Source: Ampelomyces quisqualis (Eukaryota > Ascomycota > Dothideomycetes > Pleosporales > Phaeosphaeriaceae). From it: DNA of 64,000 nucleotides. The stretch covers positions 1,302,001 through 1,366,000 of the forward strand of contig JAGTXZ010000009.1 of assembly GCA_018398575.1 (NCBI GenBank), written 5' to 3'. Under the pieces are notes generated by a model, which saw only the letters and a list, made by a program, of their open reading frames with translations, was not told the origin of the DNA and made no database searches. This document shows positions 36,893 to 48,049 of this stretch, piece by piece (positions within the stretch are counted from its first letter, which is position 1; each line of letters opens with the position of its first letter). A program made the translations under genes and the position numbers.

Positions 36893-37300
36893 ACAATAAG
36901 GCTGCGTTAGAATATTTAAGTTATATACTAGCGTCTAGCAGTTTACGTAGAATTATAGAAAAGTTTTTTATACGTCTGCAGTCCTGTTAGCAAAGAAAGC
37001 TATCTGTTGCTTTTTATTTCTTTACACTATGTTATTCTATTGTAATTCTATATTATCTGTTAGTACATCTAACGCTCTAGACTGTATACTATTAGCGTAG
37101 ATAGTAGTTAACAGATCTCTATAGTGTACGTAGCTTGCGGCTAGCAAGGAAGTGTATAGTAGCCTGCTTCTGTTATGTATTTTAACGTTAGTTTAAGACG
37201 TTTGTGTTTTTAACTAGATAATTCTGCTCTGCGTTCTATAGATTTGTTTGTAAGAAGATTAGTTTTCTCTTTTTAACGCTAAGTTTGCTGTTAATATAGT
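36893..37300. other. No gene seen
   Basis: TA-rich DNA with scattered GC-richer words (for example GTAGCTTGCGGCTAGC at about 37127). No frame or repeat partner was recognised. Confidence 0.35.
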
Positions 37301-39480
37301 AGTATTTCTTTGTTTAGGTGTTCTCTCTTAGTATTAGCAACTAATGTTACAAATTGTGCAGTATATAGTATCTTATAAAGAATACTGTTATTGTCTGTTA
37401 TTTTATGTTCTTATATAATAGCCTTGTCTCTTGTTAATATATCTTACAGTGTAGTGTCTCTGCTTAGTGCTAGTATACTAGAGTGCTTAACTTCTTACGC
37501 TGCTGTTCTACTTAGATGTTACTGTGCGTGCATAATTTCTTAACAACTCTACTCTTTTAGTTACATAGATTATATGCTACTACTTTAGATTATTAATCTA
37601 GTCTTTAGCTAAATATAGTTAGTGCTAGGTAATTATTCTTTAATTTTGGTATTTGCTAGGCTAATATTGTCTAGTTATTTTAGTTAATGCGCTAGCTAAA
37701 ATACTAGAGATTGTAGGCTCTATAAGATAATTTGTGCAATAGCTATTCTTGTTCTAGTTAAGTATAGTATTATTACGCTTTTCTAACTGTAACTATACTA
37801 TAACATTACTCTTGGTTTTTACGCTTGTAGATAGCCTAGCGTTGTCTTATTTTAGGTATATAGTATTCTTGTGTTTGCATTAGCGCAGTCTTACTACCTA
37901 GTTACGTATATCTTTTTGGTGTCTATCTTGCAGCTCTGCAGCCATCTATTTTATAGTTGCCTGTTGTAGTACTTCTAGCTTATTAATATATTGCCTATTG
38001 TTTATAGTAAACTTTTGCTAACTTATGTATACTTGTAGTTAATCTATTATGTCTGTTGCTTTGCAGTGTAATAGTCTAGAGAGCAATAGTACCTTATAGT
38101 TCTTCTCTATCTTATTTAGGCTGTATATCGCGACAATATAGTCTAAGAAGTAGGCTAGATCTTTGTAGTTAGGATTGCGCTCTTTAGGTAACTTAATAAA
38201 GCTTCTAACGTCTATACTATTAACAACGCGCATGTCTTTAAGCTAGTTAACTAAATTGTTAAGCTTGTAGTAAGTCTTCTAAAAGTTAGCTATATATAGC
38301 TATAGGCTGTAGTACATAATTAGACATGTTAAGATCTGCTAGCTACTATATATAGTCTTAGCTCTTATCTTGTTATACTACGCGCAATATCCCTAGCAAA
38401 TAGCGTAGATAACATCTATTGTCTTAGTAAGATATTTGCCTATTATGCTTTTCTCTACTACAAAGTGTAGAAAATAGGCGTAGACTTTAGCCTTCTATGC
38501 GCAGGTAATGCCTTAGTCTATTAGTTAGTATAATGTTATACTACCTGTAGGCAGGAATATAACTCTGTTGTATTAGTAAGTATTGTAACCTCTATTGCTA
38601 TAATAAGCCTATAGTACATTAACACTATATATACTAAATGTTCTGCAGTAATTAGCAGCTTATCTAAAGCTTAGCTACTGCGTGTTTGTAAGGCAGGAAC
38701 CTGTTAATTAGTAATAATACTTGTTTATTCATGCAGTTATTAAACTATTTTAGCTATTCTAGCATAATGTTAGTGTCTATCTAGGTAGAATTATTGTTCT
38801 AATAGACACAACTAAGACTGTAGATGTTTAGGTTTTTCTTACTGTCTATACAAGTTATGTAGTTTAAGGATCCTATAAACTATAGAGGCACTTAGTCTAA
38901 GCTATCTGTGTTTGTATACAGCACACTAGTTATATGCTCTTTGTCTAGTCTAAGTCTAGCTTCTAGATTGTCTGCTAACGTGTATTAGGGCAAGTGTTTC
39001 TAGTATATACTAGCCTTGTCTATGTTGTATAAATCCTTAGGCGCGTATCTACTTACTATGTTGCAAATCTCTTCTATTATAAGCTTAGTGTCCTTAACTA
39101 TTATACTACTATAGTTGCCTACTGTTTTTGCAAACTGTTTATGTAACTGTACGCTGTATTATTGTTTATATATAGTAAGCTATCTGTTATTAAACTCTGG
39201 TATTTTGCAGCTGTTGTATTTAGGCAGCTGTTGCCAAAGTTAACGTACAGTTTTACAAATTATGTTGTTAGTAACATTAACGCAGGCTGCCTATAACTCT
39301 ATATACTAGTTATTTAGAGCTACCTTAAAGGTTTTCTATTGCGGACGCCTATTGTGCGCGTAGTTATAGCTAGTATATTTAGTTTTGTTGCTGTCTAAGT
39401 ATTCTTGCGTTATTAAGAGGATATTAGTTATATTATTTGGTTGCATATAGTAGCAAAAAGCTCTAGTAGCCTATATAGTA
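37300..39480 (-). pseudogene. pogo/Fot-type transposase relic
   Basis: Read on the minus strand. A CENP-B-like DNA-binding part (FNNRQLTIYKQQYSVQLHKQF) lies at about 39210-39140. The catalytic core begins with YNIDKASIYQK near 39011-39035, where NIDEAG is usual. KEHITSVLYTNTD and VPLQFIGS are at about 38945-38870, SLSCVYQNNNS near 38800, and VLLLINRFLPYKHAVAQL at about 38735-38680, which corresponds to the second catalytic Asp region. IPAYR-YNIIQTNRLRHY follows near 38560, the usual site of the third Asp (IIQPMDQG in relatives). A 64-residue open frame at 38039-38233 and a Gln/Lys-rich C-terminus follow. The DDE/D residues are partly lost. Its terminal repeats were not found, so it may be nested or an original cargo gene. 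Confidence 0.75.
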
Positions 39481-39814
39481 AGTTGTTATAGTGTTAAATG
39501 TAAAAACAATGCCTTATATTTGCAAACCTTAACACGTTCTGTAATAGTCTAGGCATAACTATATTACTAGTTAGGCGTTAGACCTTAACCTATCTATAAA
39601 CTAGATAATATAGGCTTAATATTGTAGTAGTAGAATAACTATAGAAACTAGATGTATTTACAATAAGTAATCTACTATCTAATATAGTAAAGATAATACA
39701 CTTGCGCATGCTAATACTCTAGTAGCTACTTATAGCATTTAATATAAAACAAAATCTAAACTTAGCCTTAAACCTATACTAGTATTATTGTAGCACTAAT
39801 TAGTTACTCTAGGT
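39481..39814. other. No gene seen
   Basis: TA-rich segment between the pogo relic and the 101-bp repeats. No frame followed. Confidence 0.3.
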
Positions 39815-40223
39815 ACCTATTGCAGTAGATAGCTCGCAATTAACGCTAACAGTACTCTCTAGTAAACAATAGTTATAGATAGTACAACGTAACTGTAGCT
39901 ACTAGTTATTAAAAGAGCCTACTGCAGTAGTAGGTCGCGTGCAGCACTAGTAGTATTCTCTAGTAGATAACAGTTGCTAACAGTGCAACGCAACTGTAGC
40001 TGCTAGTAGTTAGAAAAGCCTGCTATAGTAGTAGGTTGCGTGCAGTACTAGTAGTATTCTCTAGTAGATAACAGTTACTAACAGTATAACGCAACTATAG
40101 CTACTAGTTGTTAAAAGAGCCTGCTGCAGTAGTAGGTAGTGTGCAGCACTAGCAGTATTCTCTAGTAGACAACAGTTACTAATAGTGCAACGCAACTATA
40201 GCTGCTAGTTGTTAGAAAAGCCT
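39815..40223 (+). repeat. 101-bp tandem repeat, four units
   Basis: Units begin at about 39815, 39917, 40018 and 40119 and end at 40219. Each has GCAGTAGTAGG, then a CACTAGTAGTATTCTCTAGTAGA block, then CAACGCAACTGTAGCTGCTAG. Noncoding; unlike the nearby 147-bp array. Confidence 0.85.
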
Positions 40224-40819
40224 AATTGTAAAGATTAATACATTTAAAGTGTTTGCTGCCTTATATACTATGTATAAGATTTATAAAGTATTACGCGTTA
40301 CCTCTTGTGCATATTCTTCTCTACTAAGCGTCTCTAAAACAAACAAATATAGGCTTATTGTTTTAATTTATATAGGTATCCTTTAAAGTCTTAGTTGTAC
40401 CTACTAGCGTAGTAAGTATTCTTTTTGTTACTAGCTAGCAGTATCTTAGTATAGATAAGTTTAATGCGCGTAACTTCTTTGCGTTAATAGAAGTTCTTAA
40501 AGCTGTAATAAAGCTTAGTAACAATAGAAGACTTAATATTATGTAAGTTGTAGTTAGAATATCTTAATATCTAGACGTTAGATTGCTACTTGTAGAGTCT
40601 AATAGAAATATATTATATATAGTATAAGAGAGGTTGCAGCTACTTAGGTAGGCTTTGCTGTTAAAGAGCCTAATAAGAGTGCTAGAATAGAGATATCCTA
40701 ATAAACAACTGCAACTCTATGTTATCTTTAATTTTTGCCTGTAATAATATATAGACAAAAGTATGTAAATTGTAGTTATATCTCTAATATCTTCTAGTTA
40801 CCTAACAGTATAAGAATTG
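40224..40819. other. No gene seen
   Basis: Between two minisatellites. It contains no frame that I can follow. Single copy within the window, since the second segment copy begins further right. Confidence 0.35.
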
Positions 40820-41720
40820 CGTTCTTAAGTTAGGCTAAGTTATTAATATGTATTATAGGACATAACAAAGTTGTTACAACAATAGCGCTCTTAAGTTAAG
40901 CTAAGTTGTTAATGTGCGCACTAGAATACTATTATAGTTGTTGTTGTAAAGATCCTTGCTTTTAAACACGCTATAAGGTATCTTAGTTAAGTAATAGTGT
41001 TGCAGAACATAATAAAGTTGTTGTAACAACAGCGCTTTTAAGTTAGGCTAAGTTGTTAATGTATGTATTAGAATGCTATTGTAGCTATTGTTGTAGAGAT
41101 CCTTGCTTTTAAACACGCTATAAGGTATCTTAGTTAAGTAATAGTGTTGCAGAATATAACAAAGTTATTATAATAACAGCGCTCTTAAGTTAGGCTAAGT
41201 TGTTAATGTGCGTATTAGGATACTATTGTAGCTGTTGTTATAGAGATTCTTGCTTTTAAGCACGCTATAAGGTATCTTAGTTAAGTAATAGTGTTGCAGG
41301 ACATAACAAAGTTGTTATAACAATAGCGCTCTTAAGTTAGGCTAAGTTGTTAATGTGTGTATTAAGATGCTATTATAGCTGTTGTTGTAGAGATTCTTGC
41401 TTTTAAACACGCTATAAGGTATCTTAGTTAAGTAATAGTGTTGCAGGACATAAAAAAGTTGTTATAACAATAGCGCTCTTAAGTTAGGCTAAGTTGTTAA
41501 TGTGTGTATTAAGATGCTATTATAGCTGTTGTTGTAGAGATCTTTACTTTTAAATACGCTATAAGGTATCTTAGTTAAGTAATAGTATTACAGGACATAA
41601 CAAAGTTATTACAACAACAGTACTCTTAAGTTAGGCTAGGTTGTTAATATACGCTCTAAAATACTATTATAGCTGTTGTTATAGAGATCCTTGTTATTAA
41701 ACACGTTATAAGGTATCTTA
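40820..41720 (+). repeat. 147-bp minisatellite, array A
   Basis: The word GGTATCTTAGTTAAG starts at 40977, 41124, 41271, 41418, 41565 and 41712, an exact 147-bp period. A shorter, rearranged unit lies before it (40820-40976). Each unit carries TAGCGCTCTTAAGTTAGGCTAAGTTG and GCTGTTGTTGTAGAGATCC. Array B at 50693 has the same number of GGTATC starts. Confidence 0.92.
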
Positions 41721-43699
41721 GTTAAGCTACAACATCTAAACAGCTACTAAAGGGTCTATTTAGGACATAAATTTGCTTTTATACTAGTAGGCTAAGAAGT
41801 AGCGCAGGTGTAGTGCTAACAACATAGTAAAGCTTAGTTTTAGATTTTTAAACTACACAAATATATAGACGTAATAGGTATAGTTTTAGTTTTGTAAGAA
41901 TAAAAATATAATAAAGAATTAAGTCTTTTAGACTTATAAAGAATATATATACAAAGATAGTAACATTAAATTAGGAGTACAAGTTACGTGTTAAGAAGCA
42001 GCTGCATACATAGGCACATAAGTAAATTTATTTCTAGTTTTAAGGTTAGAAAAGTGTAAGAAGGCGCAAGTGTATAATAGATAAAAATAACACTAGGTTT
42101 TGTGTATATTTTAACAAAAGACTATTACCTTAACCCTAAGACTAGAGACACATAGGTAAATTTATTTCTAGTTTTAAGGTTAGAGAAGTGTAAGAAGGCG
42201 CAAGTATATAATAGATAAAAATAACACTAGGTTTTATATATGTTTTAACAAAAGACTGTTACTTTAACTCTAAGACTAGAGATATATAGGTAAATTTATC
42301 TCTAGTTTTAAGGTTAGGAAAACATATATATAGTAAGAGGCAGAGAGTAGCTAGCTAGCAAGGCTATTATATGCTCTATTAGCGCTAATAGTTTAAGAGT
42401 AAGCAGCACGTAGATGCGTTTAATATATAGCAGTTTATTAACAGTCTTTGTTACTATTTAGCTTCTGTTGTATTTGCACATTAGAGCAAGTTAGAATAGT
42501 AGTCTCTAGTAGACAACTGTCTTATACTGTGCTAGAGAAAGAATATAAATTAGATCTGCAGGCATTTTAAAACTAGAAAAGATTAAATATACTAGCTGCT
42601 TAGAACATTAGTTAACACTATATATAAATTATACTTATTATTTCTTACTGTTAAGTAATTGCCTACGCCTGTTACTAGTCTTACCTATAGTATATATAGT
42701 ACACTATTCTACCTGCTTCTATCTATACTAAGCCTAGCTACCTTAGTACAGGTTGTATATTAGGCTGCTAAAGCTACTAGTCTATTTTTTTTATACTTTT
42801 AAACCTTGTACGTGTCTACTTGCAGGTATACTTACCTTTTTAGGTGTTTAGGTTCTACTATATATATTCTAAACGCGCAGTAACTTGTTTATTCTAGAGT
42901 GTTAATATTTTTTAGTGTAATAATTATTATTAATATTAATCTTTATTAAGCTGTGTTAGCTAGCCTAACTAATTAGGTTGTTAACAAGTAAGCTCTAGTG
43001 TAATAACGTAACAGTTGTTAGAGTAATAAGAAATATTAAAGAAAAGAAAAATATTAGTTGTTGCGCCTACAACTATTAGTATAGTTCTATACACAGGTTA
43101 GGTAACTGTTAGCTACAGTAGACTTTAGTAGACTACTGTAGATAACAGACTATGCAGCACAAGATAGATACTGCTAGTAACTACCTTAACACTACGTAAC
43201 TAATATTAATACTGTTTTTACACACTTAGTCTCTTTACATCTAAACTACAGAGTTATACATAAATAAATTGGTAATAGATTATATATACATACTGTGTAG
43301 CTTTTATACTAAGACGTACGCAGGACTTGTTAAACACAGTACTTAATGCTAGACGCGTTGCCACCTACTACCTAATAATACGCTAGTTATAACTCCTAAC
43401 ACTACAATACAATAGCATAGCTCTAATAGCTGTAACGTAATAGATGCTACTCTAGACAACGCAGCACCTGCTTTATACAGTAACACCTTATATAAACGCA
43501 ACTACACTCTAGCTAAACATAAGGTAATAAGGTAAATAGGCCTAATATTAGCGTCTATACAAGGATAAGATAAGCTGTTTAAGACAGCAAGTAGACAGCA
43601 CGCTAGTAAACCCTTTAGTTTAAGAATAGCAGACGCAAAGCAGTAGGCTACACGCAGCTAAACAGCGTACGCGTGCTAACACTAATAAGAATAATATAG
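41721..43699 (+). other. Leader region of segment copy A
   Basis: About 2 kb between the 147-bp array and the transposase. It contains the 134-bp repeats and is highly conserved with 51437-53430 in copy B. TA-rich; a possible N-terminal extension of the transposase may start after about 43060, but I could not fix a frame. Confidence 0.4.
42019..42325 (+). repeat. 134-bp tandem repeat, copy A
   Basis: TAAGGTTAG occurs at 42041, 42175 and 42309, an exact 134-bp period. Each unit holds GTGTAAGAAGGCGCAAGT and AAATAACACTAGG. Confidence 0.88.
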
Positions 43700-46600
43700 T
43701 AGAGCCCTTTAGTTCTCTTTTTGCACTAGCGTTTGCATTATAGCTGCAAAGGATAAAATGCATATTAGGTAATGTTAACAGCCTCTTTACTAACACATAG
43801 CTATATAAGCTACATTTACAGCTGTAGTTCTAATTGGGGCGCTAGTAGCAGTAGGCTATGTTAAACATTTAATCTAGGCTACAAGACAACGTATAGATAT
43901 AAGAGAACGTAGCAATTACATCTAGGTTACTAAACCTCTAACCTAACTAATATATATTTATATACTAGGATATTATATTATAGATTGCCTTTATACTTAG
44001 TTATTGCCTATTTACTAACAAGATAGTTTACGTACCTAGCTGTTCTTTTACAGGCACGCCTAACAAACCTACAAGAGTATATTACAAACTACACTTAGAG
44101 AATTAGTAGTAGTTAATATAACAGCGCTTGCTAGATAGTGCAACCCTTGTGCTAGTTATACTAGTAGTAGATAAAACACAGTTATCTATAATATCTAGTA
44201 ACGTAGTAGCATAGCTAATATATATTACTATTAGAAATCTTAACTATAAGGCACAACAACGCAGAATAACACCTAGAACACTACTAGCTAGATTTATCCT
44301 AACAGCTAAGCTCTTAGATTCTATTCTAAAGAGTAAAGTATATTATTACTACATAGGCAAACTGTTGTTGCGTAAGTACTAACTACAGCGTTAACAACAG
44401 AGGGTTACTATAAAGGATAGACGCTAATTAGTAACTGCAGCACTTAAAGAGGCTGCTAAATACAGCATACAGCTAGAGTGTGCTAACTAACAGACACAAT
44501 AGTGTTATCTAACTATTTGTGCAATTCTAGCTAACTATAAAGAGTAAGTGCTACTAATAGGTGTAAAGAAAAATAGACACTGTACTTAATACACAGTACT
44601 ACTAGATAAACAAGATAACTTATACAACAAATATTTGTAGTAAACAGAAGAGTATACACGCTTGCAATAGAGTTGTTATCTTAATAAAGAACATAAGGAT
44701 TACGTTTATCTAGTAGAGTACTTTAGCTAGAATTACTGCAACTTTAATATATATAAGTTGTTAGCTATAGATATATTGCATCTACTGCTTAAGGGGTTAG
44801 TTATAAAGATATTAGAATTTACAAAAGACATACTAATAGATATACACTTTAGACAAAAGAAGGGCTAGAATAGTGCTGTAGTTCTAGTAGCAGAAGATAA
44901 CAGCTGTACCTAGTTAAATAAAAGGTTTTGCTAAGTTAAGTATAATACTAGACTAAAACAGTTTAATAATAAGAGGGCTTTTACAGAAGTGTTGTAGTAG
45001 ACTAGCGCAGAATAAAAAGTAGTAATTTGCTAATTTGTAGTAGTAGTGTCTCTTCTACTAGCAACTAAGGCACTATACGCGTTGCATTTTATCTAAGCTG
45101 CGTGCAATCTGCTAGTACTCTTATAATATAAGAGTTATAACAAAAATACGTTAAGGTATATGTTGTTAGCTATTAAACAAATAGATGTTCTAAAAGAAGA
45201 GTTTTAACCTTTTAGACAGACGTAAGGAGAAGAAAAGGATTTTAACTACTCTAAATAGCACGCGCTAACCTATATTATTAACAATATCTGTATATATAGA
45301 GCTCTTAATAGTATATACACTAGAATAAACAGCAAGGCCTACTATATTACAATAGTAAAACAATTCTACCTAATAACAAATAAGAGAGATTTTCTTGCGC
45401 AGATCTGCCTCTATAACTCTAGACAGCTTGCGCTTATAGCGTTTAAATACAAGATAGTTATAGACTAAAGTTAATAGTGCACTACTGCTAACTAGCGTAA
45501 GCACACCTTTACTACAAGCGTATTAACAGCAATACTATTTAAACAACTTAGATAGTTTATACTAGGCATATTACCAAATTCTATTATGCTGCCTCTTAGT
45601 AAGGTTACTGTATATATTATGTTGCTAGACTTTACACATACTGCTGCAGTATTTGTTTAACACTACTGTTAGAAGGTAACTAGCTGCCTTGTTACCCTAT
45701 ATAATAAAAACAGACAGGACCCTAACTCTTACTAGGTAAATAGGATAAATGTAAAAATACACTCTTCTATAAGATACTTAAGGCTATTAGGCAAACGCTA
45801 TAACAACCTTAAACATTGTAAAGAAGACATTGTGTAATACGCGCTTAACTAGCATAAGACTAGAAAATAGCGCAAAGATTACGTATAAGTGTAAGAGTTT
45901 AAATATAAAGACTATACGCAACTGTCTTAGACTATTGCAAATAGTAGAGCTGTAGCTTAGGTACACCTAATACTTATATTTATTAACAACAAATACTAAG
46001 ACAAGAACAGAAAAAAATATAAGTATACAAGTGCCTTCTGCAAGGTTATAGCGTTTAACAACAATAGTTAAATTAATAATATAACAAGAATGCTAAGCGT
46101 ACACTGCTGCACATATAGTACAAAGACTAAGTAATGTATATTACAAGCATTTAAGGTATACAACATAATAACTATTGTTTGCCCTATGCACTTGGTACTA
46201 AAGGATCTACCTACACTTAACAATAAGGTCCTTGTTTCTTATTATATAAATAATTACATTAATTAAAACAAATATAATAGACTGTATTCTTTTACGTTTA
46301 ATTAAGACTAGACACGTATAGTGCAGAATTATAAACAGAAGTAAGTGTAGCAAGACAACTAGTATATAGCGTTAAACATAGTAAATAGAATTGTATATCT
46401 AATAATAGCTTTACTATTACTTTAGCCTACCTAATAGAACGCAAACCTGCTAACATAACAAGTGCTATAACATAGGACTATAGCGTAAGGCTGCTAACGC
46501 AACCTTCTTACTACACACTATACACTACTACAAACGCATAATAATAGCAACTCTTATCTACGTACGCAAGTATTATAGAGATATTGTAATAGTTACCTAG

Positions 46601-47187
46601 AATTGCTAGTTAGTGCAGACAAGAGGATAGCACTACTGCAGTAACACTAGACATAATTGTTAAAAGACAGCATATATAATATAATGCAACTAATAGCAGA
46701 AGAATATAACTTAATATACTCTAACGTAGAACAAGAGATAAGAAGGCAGAAGATGCTAGGCTGTTCTCTACAGACAACTATAGCAAAAGAACACTTATAG
46801 CAAATTACAAGGGCAATTACATTATAACAGAACAGACTAATATAGAACGCAGCTAACAGTTGCCTTATCTAGACAATTATACACTTTACTGTCTAATATA
46901 ACTATAACGCAGCCTAACAAATGCGCTTACAATAGAATAAAACTAAACTAAATAACAATTAGGAGCAAGCTTTGCTAGATAGAAACCTGCGTAGAAAAAT
47001 AATAGAAACAGTTAACAAAGAGTTAAGCATAACACAAATTACTTCTAACATAACAACTATATTAGTGTTAAACACAACTAGAAACAAGCACACTCTTATT
47101 AGAACAAACCAGCTGTTGTATGTACACTATAACCTGCTAGCAATAGACAAGTATATTAACAACCTTAATTATAATTTGTTTGTGTAG
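43700..47187 (+). pseudogene. Plavaka-type transposase, copy A
   Basis: Probable DDE transposase of the large element. Recognisable blocks in order: LLARFILTAKLLDSILKSK near 44285; ICAILANYKEQVLLIGVKKNRHC near 44515-44582; LLAIDILHLLLKGLVIKILEFTKDIL at 44761-44835; HALTYIINNICIYRALNSIYTRIN at about 45258-45325; then FYLITNKRDFLAQI to 45400. The LHxLxKG block followed by an H...I..IR.YGA-like block and then a TNKRDF block is the arrangement known from Plavaka transposases, a fungal CACTA-like group. The C-terminus keeps an open stretch at 46972-47187 (KIIETVNKELSI). TAG and TAA interrupt it throughout. Start uncertain. A second copy is at 53430-56905. Confidence 0.75.
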
Positions 47188-47450
47188 ACATTAGAGTACA
47201 AATTAGGCTTTAAAAGTAAATGCAACAGCATATATTACTACACAAAGAAGAGAGATAGATAGGTGCAAATATAGATATCTATAAAGGTACGCTAGTACAG
47301 CGTATTATAAGAGATAGTTGCATTAAAGATACACTAGGTATTATTTATAATTAAACTACAAACATAACTAGCATAGTAGCATACTAGATCTATACTAACA
47401 ACTTACTAGGTAAATAGTTTTCTGCGTGTAGAGCTACTAGATTGCCTATA

Positions 47451-47804
47451 TTGCGCGCACAACTATTTATACTAACAGTAGACAACTATTGTGTACACTA
47501 ACATTTAGTAAAGGACAAAGAGATAGGAGGGCACCTAATTGCCTGTATTACGCGCACTACTATTTGTGCTAACAGTAGACAACTATTATGTACGCTAACA
47601 TTTAGTTAAGAACAAAAGGGCACCTAATTGCCTATATTGCGCGCACAACTATTTATGCTAATAGTAGACAACTGTTATGTATACTAGCACGCAGTTAAGG
47701 ACAAAAAAGAGGCTAATTACCTGTATTACGTGCACAACTATTTGTGCTAACAGTAAACAACTATTATGTATGCTAGCACGCAGTTAAGAACAAAAGGCTA
47801 TCTA
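47451..47804 (+). repeat. About 89-bp tandem repeat, copy A
   Basis: Units start at ATTGCC/ATTACC at 47451, 47538, 47627 and 47716 (87 to 89 bp apart). Each has a GCGCGCACAACTATTT-like word and GTAGACAACTATT. It lies between the transposase and ORF2. Confidence 0.85.
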
Positions 47805-48049
47805 ATTAAATAGCCTAACTGCTATGCTCTAGCAGAATTTAAGGCAATATTAGACTGTATGTGTTACAAAAACTCTACTTATACCTGCAAAGTAAAAACT
47901 CTATTACGCTACATACATTGCTTACTTCTACTACTCTTGCTAATAGTTCTTTAACATTTAAAGAGTAAGCGCTTACTCTGTATACTCTATACTAAGTAGT
48001 AAATTTAAGTAATGTTAGCAGCACACTATGTCTCTGTCTAAACAAGCGC

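Noticed and set aside
39815..41720. CRISPR-like arrays
   Set aside because: Units of 101 and 147 bp are repeated over their full length, without short repeats separated by unique spacers, and no cas genes are present.
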